64,000 nt of DNA from Armatimonadota bacterium (GCA_030601885.1 JAUWAU010000031.1:1-64000), one strand, 5' to 3'. Numbered from the stretch's first letter, positions 42,662 through 52,633 are shown. Notes: a model not told the origin generated them from the sequence alone. Program-made: numbers and translations.

Positions 42662-44268
42662 AGTGGCCCCGCTGGCTGATCCTGCTGTGCGTAGTGGCGG
42701 CCGTGCTCGTCGGCGCGGTTAGTGTTGCGCGACGCAAGGCCGCCTTCGTGATTGACGAGTATGTCACCGTGCGCCGTCTTCCGCGCATCCGCCCTGACTA
42801 CGCCGACCTCGTCATCCCCCCGAACATAGCGCCATTGAACTTCCTGGTGCAAGAGGCCGGGAGCCACTATCGGATTCGAATGTCCTCAGCAAGGGGCAAG
42901 CCGATCGACATTCCCAGCCTGTCGCCTGTCGTCGTGATCCCTCCTGGACCGTGGCGAGATCTGCTCGAGGCGAACCGGGGCGAGGAGCTGCGGTGGGACG
43001 TGTGGGTGCGGAAGCCAGAGGGTCGGTGGCATCGCTTCGATACGATCACTAACACCATCGCCCCCGAGGACATCGACGGCTATCTGGTGTATCGGCTGAT
43101 GAGGCCGCTGTACAACCTGTACCGAGACGTGGGGGTGTACCAGCGGAATCTCGCCAACTACGACGAGTCCGTGGTCCTGCATGGCAAATCGTTCTCCGAG
43201 GGCTGCGTCAACTGCCACTCGTTCTGGCAGCATCGCACGGAGAGGATGACGCTTGGCGTTCGGAGTCCCGACTATGGCAACGTCGCCCTCATTGTCCAGG
43301 ACGGCGAAGTGACCAAGGTCGATACGATGTTCGGCCAGACGTCTTGGCACCCGAGCGGCCGCCTCGTTGCGTACTCCGTGTACAAGGTGCGGCAGTTCTT
43401 CCACTCGGGCGGCGCCGAGGTCCGTGATGTCCTCGACCTGGACTCCGATCTGCTCTACTACGAGGTCGGCTCCGAGACGGTCAAGACCGCGCCGGGCATC
43501 GCCCACCCGGACAAACTGGAAACGTATCCAAGCTGGTCCGCGGACGGGCGGTACCTCTACTTCGCCAGCGCTCCGATCTTGTGGGAGGACCGCAACACCG
43601 TGCCGCCTGAGCGGTACGCCGAGGTCCGCTACGATCTCATGCGGATTTCGTATGACGTCGCCACCGACACGTGGGGCGAGCCCGAGACCGTCCTCGCGTC
43701 CGACGCGACGGGCTTGAGCATTGTGCAGCCGCGGGCCTCGCCGGACGGACGGTTTCTGCTCTTCTGCATGTGCGAATACAGTTGCTTCCCCCTTTTCAAG
43801 GCAAGCGGCGATGTGTACCTGATGGAGCTGGAGACCGGGGAGTATCGGCGCCTGGAGTGCAACAGCGACCGCAGTGAGTCCTGGCCCTCGTGGTCAAGTA
43901 ACAACCGCTGGATCGTGTTCACCAGCAAGAGGCGCGACGGCATTTTCGTCCAACCATACATGAGCTATCTCGACGAGACGGGAAAAGTCCACAAGGCCGT
44001 TCTTCTGCCGCAGAAGGATCCTCTCTTCTATGACTCGTTCCTCAAAGGGTACACCTTGCCCGAGCTGGTCATGGAGCCCGTTCAGGTGTCGGCCAAGGGC
44101 CTTGCGAAGGCCGTCCGCTCGGCGGACAAGCTCACGGTGGAGTTGCCCCCCACCTCCATGACACCAAAGGGAGAAGAGGTCCCACCTTGGCGCTCTTCGA
44201 CGTCCGAGAACGAGTGGAATAATCTGACTGGCGGCGCGGGCGCGCCAGACAGTGACACCGACGAGTAA
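42658..44268 (+). CDS. Membrane-anchored TolB-like propeller protein with a CxxCH motif
   Basis: 536 residues from ATG 42658, coupled to the upstream membrane protein gene. An N-terminal helix (WLILLCVVAAVLVGAVSVA) anchors it. Near residue 181 is CVNCHSFWQHR, a CxxCH haem-c-type motif, followed by PD40/TolB-like strands: SWHPSGRLVAYSVYK, YPSWSADGRYLYFASAPIL, VQPRASPDGRFLLFC, SWPSWSSNNRWIVFTSKR. The combination of haem motif and propeller suggests a periplasmic cytochrome-like or metal-binding protein. The tail is Ser/Thr/Glu-rich. Substrate and partners unknown beyond the coupling. Confidence 0.72.
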   Translation: MKWPRWLILLCVVAAVLVGAVSVARRKAAFVIDEYVTVRRLPRIRPDYADLVIPPNIAPLNFLVQEAGSHYRIRMSSARGKPIDIPSLSPVVVIPPGPWRDLLEANRGEELRWDVWVRKPEGRWHRFDTITNTIAPEDIDGYLVYRLMRPLYNLYRDVGVYQRNLANYDESVVLHGKSFSEGCVNCHSFWQHRTERMTLGVRSPDYGNVALIVQDGEVTKVDTMFGQTSWHPSGRLVAYSVYKVRQFFHSGGAEVRDVLDLDSDLLYYEVGSETVKTAPGIAHPDKLETYPSWSADGRYLYFASAPILWEDRNTVPPERYAEVRYDLMRISYDVATDTWGEPETVLASDATGLSIVQPRASPDGRFLLFCMCEYSCFPLFKASGDVYLMELETGEYRRLECNSDRSESWPSWSSNNRWIVFTSKRRDGIFVQPYMSYLDETGKVHKAVLLPQKDPLFYDSFLKGYTLPELVMEPVQVSAKGLAKAVRSADKLTVELPPTSMTPKGEEVPPWRSSTSENEWNNLTGGAGAPDSDTDE

Positions 44269-44472
44269 CTGAGGCGTCGGTTGATGGTTGCCGCGTGATG
44301 CAGGCCCATGGGTGTTGCGTGGGATTGAAGGCCGCGAAGGTGACGCTCTGGTCGGGCAACAGCGTTCGTGCGCGAGGCGAAAGCCGGTCTTCGAGCGTAA
44401 TCAGCCTTCAAAGGGCAGCTTTGCCGTCGCCTGGTAGGCTACCGACCACCGCAGCGTGAGAGGGTGGGTCAA

Positions 44473-46779
44473 ATGATGCGGTCCTGGGCTGCTTTCCTCT
44501 TGATTTCCGTGCTCGGCATACCGGTGTTCATCACCAGCGTCCGGGCTGCCGAGCCGGTCACAGTCACCGGGCAGGTGCTTGATCCAGAGGGGCGGCCCGT
44601 GCCTAATGCGGAGCTTCGGCTGATGTATGCCAGCGGCCCGCCCAAGGGGTGGGAGGCGCTGACCGGTCGGGCCGACGAACACGGGCGCTTCACGCTGAAG
44701 TATGAGCCTGGTGAACAGCGCCAGGGCAAGATGTTCCAGGTGACGGCTCTGGCCGAGGGTTACGGTCTGGGGATCGCCTCCGGGCTCCCGGGCGGGCCCG
44801 ACGTGGCCGTCCACCTGACCGAGGCGGCATCAGTTTCGGGCGTCGTAGTAGACGCCGAAGGCGAGCCGGTGCCCGCCGCGCGCGTGAGCGTGCTTTCGCT
44901 GCGCTACGCCCGTCGGGGCCAACGTGTGGTCAGCGTTTTTTGGCCGGTGGAGTGTCGCTTGCAGAGCGAGACGGATGCCCGGGGCCGCTTTCGGATTGAT
45001 CAGTTCCCCAGCGGCGCCACCGGCGCGCTTATCATTGACGCGGAGGGCTACGCACAGGCGCGGGGCCAGGTCACAGCGCCGCAGGCGGACGCCCACGTCA
45101 TTCTGGTGCGCGGCGGCAACGTGACGGGACGCGTGCTGCGCAACGGGCAGCCCGTAGCAGGCCTTCGCGTATCCGCGCAAGCGGCAGGCAGCCACCCCGG
45201 ATGGGGCGTCACGAGATCAGGCGAAGATGGGAAGTACGAGCTGCGTGACCTCGCCCCGGGTCCCTATAACCTGATGCTGGATCCGCCGGAAGGGCTCACC
45301 GCCGCGGCCCACGAGAAGGTCGAGGTCAAGTCGGGGGAGACCCTGCAGGAGTTGAACTTCCAACTCATCGAAGGCGGCCTCGTCACCGGGAGCGTACGCG
45401 ATGCTGACACCGGCGAGCCCGTCGCCGCACTGTCGATGGGCGCCTACGGCCCCGCTCGGCCCCGCTCGAGCGCGTATGTCCAGAGCCTGAAGACGGACGA
45501 AGAGGGACGGTACGAGTTCCGCCTTCCGGCTGGGGAGAATATGCTCTATGTTATGGGGGCCGTGGAAGGCTATTCCGGGGATGGCGCCCAGCCCGAACGC
45601 CAGTTCGTTCAGGTTAGCGAGGGTCAAACCAGCGAAAGCGTGGACTTCAAAGTGAAGCGCGCGCCGCTGCTTCGCGGCCGGGCGCTGGGGCCGGAGGGTC
45701 AGTACCTCCCAGACGCGAAGGTATGGCTCCTTCAGGCGGCATTACTTTCGCCGTCGGGCTCACCTTTGGCGCGGACTAACGCCGGGGGACGTTTCGAAGC
45801 CTTCCTACGCGAGAATTGGCAACGGTCAGCGGCGTTCTACCTGCTCATCCGCAGCGCGGATGACAGCCTCGCAGGGCTGTTCCTCATCGAATGGGAGGAC
45901 CAAACAACCGACTTTCCTCTGCAGCCCGTCGCTGCTGTGGTCGGATGGGTTCGGGACAGAGCAGGCCAACCGGTCCAAGGCATCTCGGTGAAGTGTCTTA
46001 GCCCCCGTCCACCGGACCAGCGATTCGGGCCACGGGGGACGGTTTCCGCTGGTACGTCGGACGTCGAGGGCAAGGTTGAGCTGCCGACGATCCCTCCTGG
46101 GGTTGAGCTTACGTTGGAAGCCGAGACAAAGGGATTCGACGTGGCCAGCGAATGGCCGGAGACGCTGACGCTGCAGCCCGGCGAGACGCGGGACATCGGA
46201 GTGCTGACGATGAACCCGGCCGGCCGCACTGTTTCCGGTCTCGTTCAGGATGCCGACACGGACGCGCCGGCGTCCAAGGCGCTGGTCGTTGACCTCAGCA
46301 CGGGCCGCGAGGCCGTTACTGATGACCGCGGCCGCTTCGAACTGACCCGTCTGCGTCCCGACCGGTCAGCCCTGCTGCTGGTGCGCGATCGGAGCCAGCG
46401 GCTCTACGCGCTTCGGATGGTTGACCCAGACGAACAGCAGCCGGTGAACCTCGTGCTCAAACCCCTCGCTTCAGTCGAGGGTTACGTAGTGGATCCGCAA
46501 TGGCGGCCGGTTGGTGGCGCGAGGGTCGTAGCGGAAATACAAGGTCGTGGCTACTACGGCGTGCGTACGGAAGGCCGGAAATACCTTCCAGGGCTACCCG
46601 AGGCCAGAACAGACGAGCGAGGCCACTATCGCCTCGATAACTTGCTCGACGGCGTGACCTACGAGATACGTGCCGAAGCAGAGGGGCACATGGGCGCCCA
46701 GGAGCTAACTGCTGAGGGCGGGTCGCAGGTGGTAGTGCCCGACCTGGTAATCTGGCCCCCGCCGCAGCCTCCTGACTGA
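44473..46779 (+). CDS. Exported protein with about eight carboxypeptidase-regulatory-like repeats
   Basis: 768 residues; ATG 44473 is chosen 9 nt after GAGAGGG (a GTG at 44464 is in frame). Signal: FLLISVLGIPVFITSVRAAE. The mature protein is a string of transthyretin-like repeats, each opening with a pattern such as VTGQVLDPEGRPVPNAELRL, VSGVVVDAEGEPVPAARVSV, VTGRVLRNGQPVAGLRVSAQ, VVGWVRDRAGQPVQGISVKC and VEGYVVDPQWRPVGGARVVA. Such repeats form rigid extracellular rods and are not enzymes. A related protein with six repeats is encoded at 50633-52441 on the other strand. Probably a surface or periplasmic structural protein. Confidence 0.85.
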   Translation: MMRSWAAFLLISVLGIPVFITSVRAAEPVTVTGQVLDPEGRPVPNAELRLMYASGPPKGWEALTGRADEHGRFTLKYEPGEQRQGKMFQVTALAEGYGLGIASGLPGGPDVAVHLTEAASVSGVVVDAEGEPVPAARVSVLSLRYARRGQRVVSVFWPVECRLQSETDARGRFRIDQFPSGATGALIIDAEGYAQARGQVTAPQADAHVILVRGGNVTGRVLRNGQPVAGLRVSAQAAGSHPGWGVTRSGEDGKYELRDLAPGPYNLMLDPPEGLTAAAHEKVEVKSGETLQELNFQLIEGGLVTGSVRDADTGEPVAALSMGAYGPARPRSSAYVQSLKTDEEGRYEFRLPAGENMLYVMGAVEGYSGDGAQPERQFVQVSEGQTSESVDFKVKRAPLLRGRALGPEGQYLPDAKVWLLQAALLSPSGSPLARTNAGGRFEAFLRENWQRSAAFYLLIRSADDSLAGLFLIEWEDQTTDFPLQPVAAVVGWVRDRAGQPVQGISVKCLSPRPPDQRFGPRGTVSAGTSDVEGKVELPTIPPGVELTLEAETKGFDVASEWPETLTLQPGETRDIGVLTMNPAGRTVSGLVQDADTDAPASKALVVDLSTGREAVTDDRGRFELTRLRPDRSALLLVRDRSQRLYALRMVDPDEQQPVNLVLKPLASVEGYVVDPQWRPVGGARVVAEIQGRGYYGVRTEGRKYLPGLPEARTDERGHYRLDNLLDGVTYEIRAEAEGHMGAQELTAEGGSQVVVPDLVIWPPPQPPD

Positions 46780-46813
46780 GCCGCGCTCGAGCTGCCTGGC
46801 GGGGAAACGGCAG

Positions 46814-47221
46814 GTGCAAGACATGGTCAGGACCGTGCTGCTAATAGTTGCTCTGGTGGCGCTATTGAAGGGCCTCGCGAAACTCCTGCTGCCGCACTGG
46901 CGCCGTCGCTCGTTCGAGCTATGGCTGGGGTCAGCCGGTTTCGTGCGGTCTGGCGGCGCCCTCGGCGTGGCGATGGCTGCCGGGCTGTGGTGGGCTGCCG
47001 GTGCCACGACCGGTGCGGCCTATTTGACGCTGATCTTTCTGGCGGCCTTGTGCTTGGTATATGGGCTATTGGCCCTCGTATGCCCTGGCTCATGGATAGA
47101 CGCCACGCGCGGCCGGCTCGGGCGGACAACTGAACGCCAATTGCGATCGGTCGCGCTGTGGATAGGCGCCTGCCAATGTGCGCTGGGTGCGTGGTGCTTC
47201 TGGGTCTCATTTGGCGCGTGA
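46814..47221 (+). CDS. Small membrane protein, unknown
   Basis: 135 residues from GTG 46814, or 132 from ATG 46823. Four hydrophobic segments are predicted: VLLIVALVALLKGLAKLLL, GVAMAAGLWWAAG, AYLTLIFLAALCLVYGLLAL and ALWIGACQCALGAWCFWVSF. It follows the repeat protein gene closely on the same strand and ends 9 nt before the convergent HEAT-repeat gene. No family recognised; a role tied to its upstream neighbour is a guess from spacing. Confidence 0.55.
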   Translation: MQDMVRTVLLIVALVALLKGLAKLLLPHWRRRSFELWLGSAGFVRSGGALGVAMAAGLWWAAGATTGAAYLTLIFLAALCLVYGLLALVCPGSWIDATRGRLGRTTERQLRSVALWIGACQCALGAWCFWVSFGA

Positions 47222-47230
47222 CCATGTGCT

Positions 47231-48880
47231 TCAGAGAGACCGTCCCAGCCGCTCCAGCCGCAAGCACCGCTCTCTGACCTCCGCGGCAGCCTCCCGGTGC
47301 AGCCGCGCCTGATCGGCAAGGCCCTTCGCCCCCAGGCGCCGAGCCATCTCCTCGTGCTTGTCCGCGGCACGCTGGTAGGCGGCTGCCGCAAGCTCCGGCT
47401 TCCCCAGCATCCCGTACGCACGGCCCAGGTATTTGGCGAACTTGGGCTCGAGCTGGTCTTGGCGCTCTCGCTCGGCCAATACGTCTGCGACTGGCTCGAA
47501 AAGAGATGGGAACTTCTCGCTGCGAACCTCGTACTGGCCGTTGACGAGCGTGTGCACAATGGGCCAGGGGAGCCGGTCAACTGGCCAGCGCTCCCGGCTG
47601 ATGTGGTGCCACGTGACGATCTCCGCGTCGCCGTCCTCGTCCAGATCGCCCACCCAGGGCATGGCGGCCGATGGGAGCTGCAGATCCTTGAGCAGCACTC
47701 CTTTCTCCAGGCGATACAGAATCGCGTCGTAGGCAATCTCCCCGTAGGTCGGCTGGGGCTTGGGGGCGGGACGGGAGCGCGGTGTCCTCTTGACGATGGC
47801 CGATCGCAGCGCGACGAGCTTCGCTGGGAGGCCATCGGCAGGCCCAACGACCCCGAGACAGGCGGTCGGGGGGTTCCAGCGAGATCCGATCTCCGACGTG
47901 GCGAACGTCGGCACAGTGCTCGTCAGCCGCAGATCGCGGGCCTCTGACCGAAAGACGGCGAGCTTGGGTGCGACGCTCCAGATGCGTGTTACAGCACCCC
48001 ACGTTGCGGCGCCAACGTAGTATGTCGCCTCGCCTTCGCGCCACGTCGGATGGCTGAGAATCCGATCAATGCGATAGGCGTCGGGAAGCAGATCCTCCAT
48101 TCTGCCCGCCAGTGCCACGAGCCGCTCTGCCTCCGCTTTCCGCTCGCGTGCGCCGTCGTTCTCGGCGTCGAGCGCGAGCGCTTCGGCATAGAGCTCCGCT
48201 GCCGCCGCATACTGCCCGGAGAGCTCGCGCGCCTCGGCGGCCGCCAAGAGCGCCTCAGTGAACGGAAAGTGCTCCAGCGGGCGCTCTTGACGCCGGACAG
48301 GGGCTGTCGGAAAGTGCAGCAGTGATCCTAGATGCTCGTAGAAACGCTGGGTACTGTCGGGCCAGAGGACGGCCTCTTCTGTACTCGGCTGGAATGGCTG
48401 GCGCGGCAGGCTCCAGCTTCTGCGCGGCGCAGTTGGTGGGCGGCCGCCTACAGGGAGGCACGATTTCAGCTCTGCAAGCGCCGCCATGGCCAACAGCGAG
48501 TACGCCCACGCACGCGCTTCGGCCGCACGAGGGTGCTTCATGACCTCGAGGGCGTCAGCCGCGGGGAAGTCGCCGCGCTTGGCGGCCTCCAGCAGCGGCT
48601 CGGCGGCCGCCGGATGGCCGATGTTGGCAAGAGTCAGTGCCGCCCGCGCTCGCACCTCTTCGTCGTCATGCTCCAACACCGCACAGACGGGCCGCACCGC
48701 CGACCGGCCGACGCGCTGCAGCCGCTTTCGGGCCTCTTCAGCTTCTTGCACGTTGTCAGACTGAAGCCACTCCACCTGCGCGGCCACGAAGGCCCGCTTC
48801 CGCGCCCGCAAGACGAACACAAGCGCAACAGCAAGCGCAAGGACAGCCAGGTACATCACTACGCGCCTCATTGCCGACAC
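47231..48880 (-). CDS. Membrane-anchored HEAT/TPR-repeat protein, paralogue A
   Basis: 549 residues with an N-terminal membrane anchor (VVMYLAVLALAVALVFVLRA). HEAT-like repeats follow (VGRSAVRPVCAVLEHDDEEV, RARAALTLANIGHPAAAEPL), then a long unassigned middle, a TPR-like segment (ARELSGQYAAAAELYAEALA), an FG-GAP-like DGDAEIV motif (PWVGDLDEDGDAEIVTW) and a C-terminal helical segment (YLGRAYGMLGKPELAAAAYQ). It is a tandem duplicate of the next gene upstream; the ends are nearly identical and the middle diverged. Likely a protein-interaction scaffold facing the periplasm; no enzyme motif. Confidence 0.75.
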   Translation of the reverse strand: MSAMRRVVMYLAVLALAVALVFVLRARKRAFVAAQVEWLQSDNVQEAEEARKRLQRVGRSAVRPVCAVLEHDDEEVRARAALTLANIGHPAAAEPLLEAAKRGDFPAADALEVMKHPRAAEARAWAYSLLAMAALAELKSCLPVGGRPPTAPRRSWSLPRQPFQPSTEEAVLWPDSTQRFYEHLGSLLHFPTAPVRRQERPLEHFPFTEALLAAAEARELSGQYAAAAELYAEALALDAENDGARERKAEAERLVALAGRMEDLLPDAYRIDRILSHPTWREGEATYYVGAATWGAVTRIWSVAPKLAVFRSEARDLRLTSTVPTFATSEIGSRWNPPTACLGVVGPADGLPAKLVALRSAIVKRTPRSRPAPKPQPTYGEIAYDAILYRLEKGVLLKDLQLPSAAMPWVGDLDEDGDAEIVTWHHISRERWPVDRLPWPIVHTLVNGQYEVRSEKFPSLFEPVADVLAERERQDQLEPKFAKYLGRAYGMLGKPELAAAAYQRAADKHEEMARRLGAKGLADQARLHREAAAEVRERCLRLERLGRSL

Positions 48881-48883
48881 CCC

Positions 48884-50539
48884 TCACGACCTGGCTGTTG
48901 CTCCCTGCCCCTCCAGCCGCAAGCACCGCTCTCTGACCTCCGCGGCAGCTTCTCTGTGCAGCCGCGCCTGCTCCGCATCTCCCTTCTTCATCTTGCGCTC
49001 AGCCGTTTCCCGGTATTTGCGCTCCGCGCGCCTGTAGGCCTCAAGCGCCGGCTCCTTCTTCCCGAGAATCTCATACGCCCGGCCAAGGTAGTCGGGCAGC
49101 TTTGGGTCGCGGGGGTACTGCGCCTCCTTCTCCGCGAGCACTGGGGCCACGACCTCGAACAGACGGGGGAATTGCTCGGTGCGGTCCTCATACTGGCCGT
49201 TGACGGACGTGTGAACGGTGGGCCAGAGGGGCGGATATGGCGAGATGTTCAGCGTTGTGGGGCGCCACGTCACGATTTCCGGGGCATCGCTGTTGTCCAG
49301 ATCCCCCACCCACGGCATCGCCACGGACGATGCTTGGAACGCCTTCACCAACCGTTGCCCCTCCACGCGGAACACGAGCATATCATACATACCGTGGGGC
49401 GGCTGCCACGGTCGTCGCGTCCACCTCCGCCTTTGCCACAGGTATCGCCGATTGAGGTCGGCCCGGATGGCCACGACCCCAGCCGGCCGCGTGGCGTCGG
49501 GCCTGATGACGTCCACGTATGCGGGTGGCAGGTACCCGGCCCGCGCCAGCTCTGTCAGACTGAAGAGCCGCGCCACGCTGGCCTTCTCGAGACGCTCCCC
49601 GTCGTCGCGGAACAACACCAGCTTCGCCGCTATGCTGCCGACCGCGAAGCTGCGGTAGGCCCAACTCGCAACGCCGATGTGCCGGCTCACGCTGCCTTCA
49701 CGCCAAGTCGGATGGGTCAGAACACGCTGGATGCGGTAGTCGCGGGGCAGGAGCTCCTCCATGCTCCGCACCAATGCGGCAAGTCGCTCGGCATCCGCCT
49801 TGCGGGCCTTTGCCGTCTTGCTGCCGGGTGCGACGGCCAGCGCCTGGTCGTAGTATTCGGCCGCCTCCTGGTACTCGCCGCACAGCTCTCGCACACGTGC
49901 GCGCCCCATGATCCCCTCAAGCAACTGCGTCTGCTGCATTGCCTTTCGGTACGGCCGGTCGGCGTCTCGGGGGTTGTTGATGGAGAGCGGGGCGTACGCG
50001 TAGGCCTCGAAGAGACTCCGGGGCCATTCAATCATCTGGCACGAATGCGGCCGGAAATCGGCGCGCGGCTCGCGCCAGTAGACGCACGGCTCAGTCGGAG
50101 GTCGGCCGCCGAGCGGCAGCCTCTGGATGAACTCCTCGAGCGCCAGCTCACCCAGCCTACAATACGCCCAAGCCCGGGCCTCCGACGCCTGGGGATGCTT
50201 CATGAAGGCCAGCGCATCCGCGGCGGGGAAGTCGCCACGCCTAGCGGCTTCCAGCAGCGGCCCGGCGGCCGCCGGATGGCCGATGTTGGCCAGGGTCAAG
50301 GCGGCGCGGGCGCGGACCTCTTCATCTTTGTGCTGGAGGAGTGGGATGATTGGTCTGACTGCCGACCTACCGACGCGCTGCAGTCGCTTGCGGGCCTGTT
50401 GCGCTTGTGTCCGATTGTCAGACTGCAGCAGCTCCACCTGCGCGGCGACGAACGTCCGCTTGCGCGCCCGCAAGACGAACACAAGCGCGACGGCAAGCGC
50501 AACTACAGCCAGATACATCACTACGCGCCGCATCGCCAT
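48884..50539 (-). CDS. Membrane-anchored HEAT/TPR-repeat protein, paralogue B
   Basis: 551 residues, same plan as paralogue A three bases downstream: anchor (VVMYLAVVALAVALVFVLRA), HEAT repeats (VGRSAVRPIIPLLQHKDEEV), TPR-like part (ELCGEYQEAAEYYDQALAV), PWVGDLDNSDAPEIVTW and the shared end HREAAAEVRERCLRLEG. The D-x-D-x-D core of the FG-GAP-like motif in A (DLDEDGD) is degraded here (DLDNSDA). The N-terminal 130 and C-terminal 100 residues are highly similar between the copies, the centre weakly so, suggesting conserved interaction ends and a variable middle, or gene conversion at the ends. Confidence 0.75.
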   Translation of the reverse strand: MAMRRVVMYLAVVALAVALVFVLRARKRTFVAAQVELLQSDNRTQAQQARKRLQRVGRSAVRPIIPLLQHKDEEVRARAALTLANIGHPAAAGPLLEAARRGDFPAADALAFMKHPQASEARAWAYCRLGELALEEFIQRLPLGGRPPTEPCVYWREPRADFRPHSCQMIEWPRSLFEAYAYAPLSINNPRDADRPYRKAMQQTQLLEGIMGRARVRELCGEYQEAAEYYDQALAVAPGSKTAKARKADAERLAALVRSMEELLPRDYRIQRVLTHPTWREGSVSRHIGVASWAYRSFAVGSIAAKLVLFRDDGERLEKASVARLFSLTELARAGYLPPAYVDVIRPDATRPAGVVAIRADLNRRYLWQRRRWTRRPWQPPHGMYDMLVFRVEGQRLVKAFQASSVAMPWVGDLDNSDAPEIVTWRPTTLNISPYPPLWPTVHTSVNGQYEDRTEQFPRLFEVVAPVLAEKEAQYPRDPKLPDYLGRAYEILGKKEPALEAYRRAERKYRETAERKMKKGDAEQARLHREAAAEVRERCLRLEGQGATARS

Positions 50540-50632
50540 GTCACTTCCCTAAGCACCTGTGGACCGCCCTGCACGCCCGACGTCGGTGGAATACATCCGC
50601 ACCCACAACGAGCTGGCCTCTTCTCGGGAGTA

Positions 50633-52441
50633 TCACCGTTCCGGCATGCGCTCTTCCTGCACCTGGACGAACACCATATCCTCCGGTACGGTCAACACCT
50701 CCGCTCGTCCGACCAGCCGGCGAAGCGCTGGCTCAGCGGTCGGCGCGGACGCATGCACGGTGTGTCGGGCGCCTGGGATGGCGCTCTCGAAGGCGAAGAA
50801 TCCATCCTCGTCTGCGACCGTACCGTCGAGCCGAATGCCCTTGCCTTCCGGGAACGAAACCCCCAGGGAGACCTTCCCCTTTGGCACAGACGTGTAGTTC
50901 GTCGTGACCACCTGACCCGCGATCTTGACGCACGGTCTTACGACCACGCGCGCAGGCTGAACCGCTTCTCCAGAGGCGTGCGGGATAAGCGTGGCCAGCG
51001 CCGCGAGGCCGCGGTCCTCGTGGCGTATCAGCAGGAACACTGGCTCGGCGGCCTTGTGACCGCCAAGCTTGAACGAGCCATCAGCGGCGGTGCGCCGCGG
51101 CCGCATCTCCCAGAAAGGCGACCAGATGATGCCTGCTCCTTCTACCGGCTGCCCGGCCTCATCCACCACCATCCCCTCAAGCACCCACGCAGGCTCGGCT
51201 GCGAAGTCCACATCAGCTATCGTGTGCCGCACGGCCACTTGCAGCGCTCGTCGGTCCGCGCTGTGGGCATGGTAGCCCGGTGGCATATACCGTGGGAACA
51301 CCGTCACCGGACCTGGCATCACGCGGATGCGATACGCACCTCGCTCATCGGTCTCGGCGTGATGGGGCTGCCCTGGCCGAGCCCCGCTGTTCGCCGCGAT
51401 GGTCGCTCCGGAGAGGGGCTGCCCGGTCACCTTGTCTCGCACATGGCCGGTGACGAAACCGGGCTGGGTGAGCTGGAAGTCAATGTTGTTCAGTATCTGT
51501 CCCGCGGAGACCTCCGACTCGTAGGCCTTCGCCACATAGTGGTCGTTCTCTATGATGACGCTGTAGCGCCCCTCCGCCAATGGCCCAAGCCGGTATTGAC
51601 CGTCCTCCCTGGTCCGCACCTCAACGCGCTCTGGGCCGAAGCTGTTGACAGACACCATGATGCCCGCCGCCGGCTGTCCGTTGGGCAAGAGGACTCTTCC
51701 CGTTATTGCGGCCTCGGGCGAGAGCTTCAGCACCAGGCTTTCAGGATCCACCGGGGCTGTCTCTGTGATTCGCCAGCCGGGCCACTGCTGCCAGCGGTAG
51801 CCCCCCTCCACCGGCCCTAAGGCCCCAGGCACCGGCGCGCAGCCAGGCGCTTCGATGCGCAACACAAGCGCTGTGTGAGGCGCGAGGTACTGGTATCGAA
51901 AGCTGCCGTCCTCTCCGCAAGTCAGGAAGGCGACGTCCCCGAGCGCGGGATTCTGCAGCGGACACAGATCGAACACCTCGGGATCGGCATCATACACGCT
52001 CTGCACCGTCACTGTCGCGCGCGGGATTGGCGTGCCGAACTCGTCGGTCACGTGACCTGCCACCGGCTGGGCGGGCAATAGCACAAGCGTTAGGCCTTGG
52101 ATCGATGTCGTGGCCCTGATCTCTTGCCAGGCTACACCCCTGCCGCTTGTGAATGCGATCACGTGGTGCCGTTCGTACGGCCCGATGGTTGCCGGGAGGC
52201 CACCAAGGGCAAACTGCCCGTCCTCGCCGCTCTCGCATCTGCCCAGGATGGGCGGCGGCAGCATCCTTGTTTCGATCTTCTGTGCGCCCAGGAGACACAC
52301 GGTGACGCCTGGGATCGGTTTGCCTGCCTCGTCAACCACCATTCCGGTGATGGTTCTGGCCGCCTGCGCCTGGGGGTCAGCCGAAGTGCACGAGGCATAA
52401 ACCCACAGGAGCATCAACGCGACGACTCGCGAGCACTGCAT
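50633..52441 (-). CDS. Exported protein with about six carboxypeptidase-regulatory-like repeats
   Basis: 602 residues from ATG 52441, preceded by GGAGGTGAGG. A lipoprotein-like or ordinary signal is present (VVALMLLWVYASCTSADP). Repeats open as ITGMVVDEAGKPIPGVTVCL, VAGHVTDEFGTPIPRATVTV, ITGRVLLPNGQPAAGIMVSV, VTGHVRDKVTGQPLSGATIA and LEGMVVDEAGQPVEGAGIIW. It is the counterpart of 44473-46779. Together with the HEAT/TPR paralogues on the same strand it makes an exported, non-enzymatic gene cluster. Role unknown; structural or binding function likely. Confidence 0.82.
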   Translation of the reverse strand: MQCSRVVALMLLWVYASCTSADPQAQAARTITGMVVDEAGKPIPGVTVCLLGAQKIETRMLPPPILGRCESGEDGQFALGGLPATIGPYERHHVIAFTSGRGVAWQEIRATTSIQGLTLVLLPAQPVAGHVTDEFGTPIPRATVTVQSVYDADPEVFDLCPLQNPALGDVAFLTCGEDGSFRYQYLAPHTALVLRIEAPGCAPVPGALGPVEGGYRWQQWPGWRITETAPVDPESLVLKLSPEAAITGRVLLPNGQPAAGIMVSVNSFGPERVEVRTREDGQYRLGPLAEGRYSVIIENDHYVAKAYESEVSAGQILNNIDFQLTQPGFVTGHVRDKVTGQPLSGATIAANSGARPGQPHHAETDERGAYRIRVMPGPVTVFPRYMPPGYHAHSADRRALQVAVRHTIADVDFAAEPAWVLEGMVVDEAGQPVEGAGIIWSPFWEMRPRRTAADGSFKLGGHKAAEPVFLLIRHEDRGLAALATLIPHASGEAVQPARVVVRPCVKIAGQVVTTNYTSVPKGKVSLGVSFPEGKGIRLDGTVADEDGFFAFESAIPGARHTVHASAPTAEPALRRLVGRAEVLTVPEDMVFVQVQEERMPER

Positions 52442-52633
52442 CTGATGCCTCACCTCCGCTCGGCAAAAGCTCCACGTATTATCGTTTTCGCCGCCGCATG
52501 CAATCCTCCTACTCCGCTGGACATCCTGGACGCCAGCTCTATGCGCTCCAGTCAAAGGTCGAACGGTACCGGGGCCGGAAACGTGTTGTCGCACCGGGCT
52601 GACGCGCACCACCGAAATCGAGAGACGAGGACG

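Noticed and set aside
48332..51820. A 1162-codon open frame on the plus strand opposite the HEAT/TPR genes
   Set aside because: Its translation is Arg/His/Leu-rich with no recognisable domain. The minus strand holds two paralogous genes with membrane anchors and repeats. High GC content keeps the antisense frame open.
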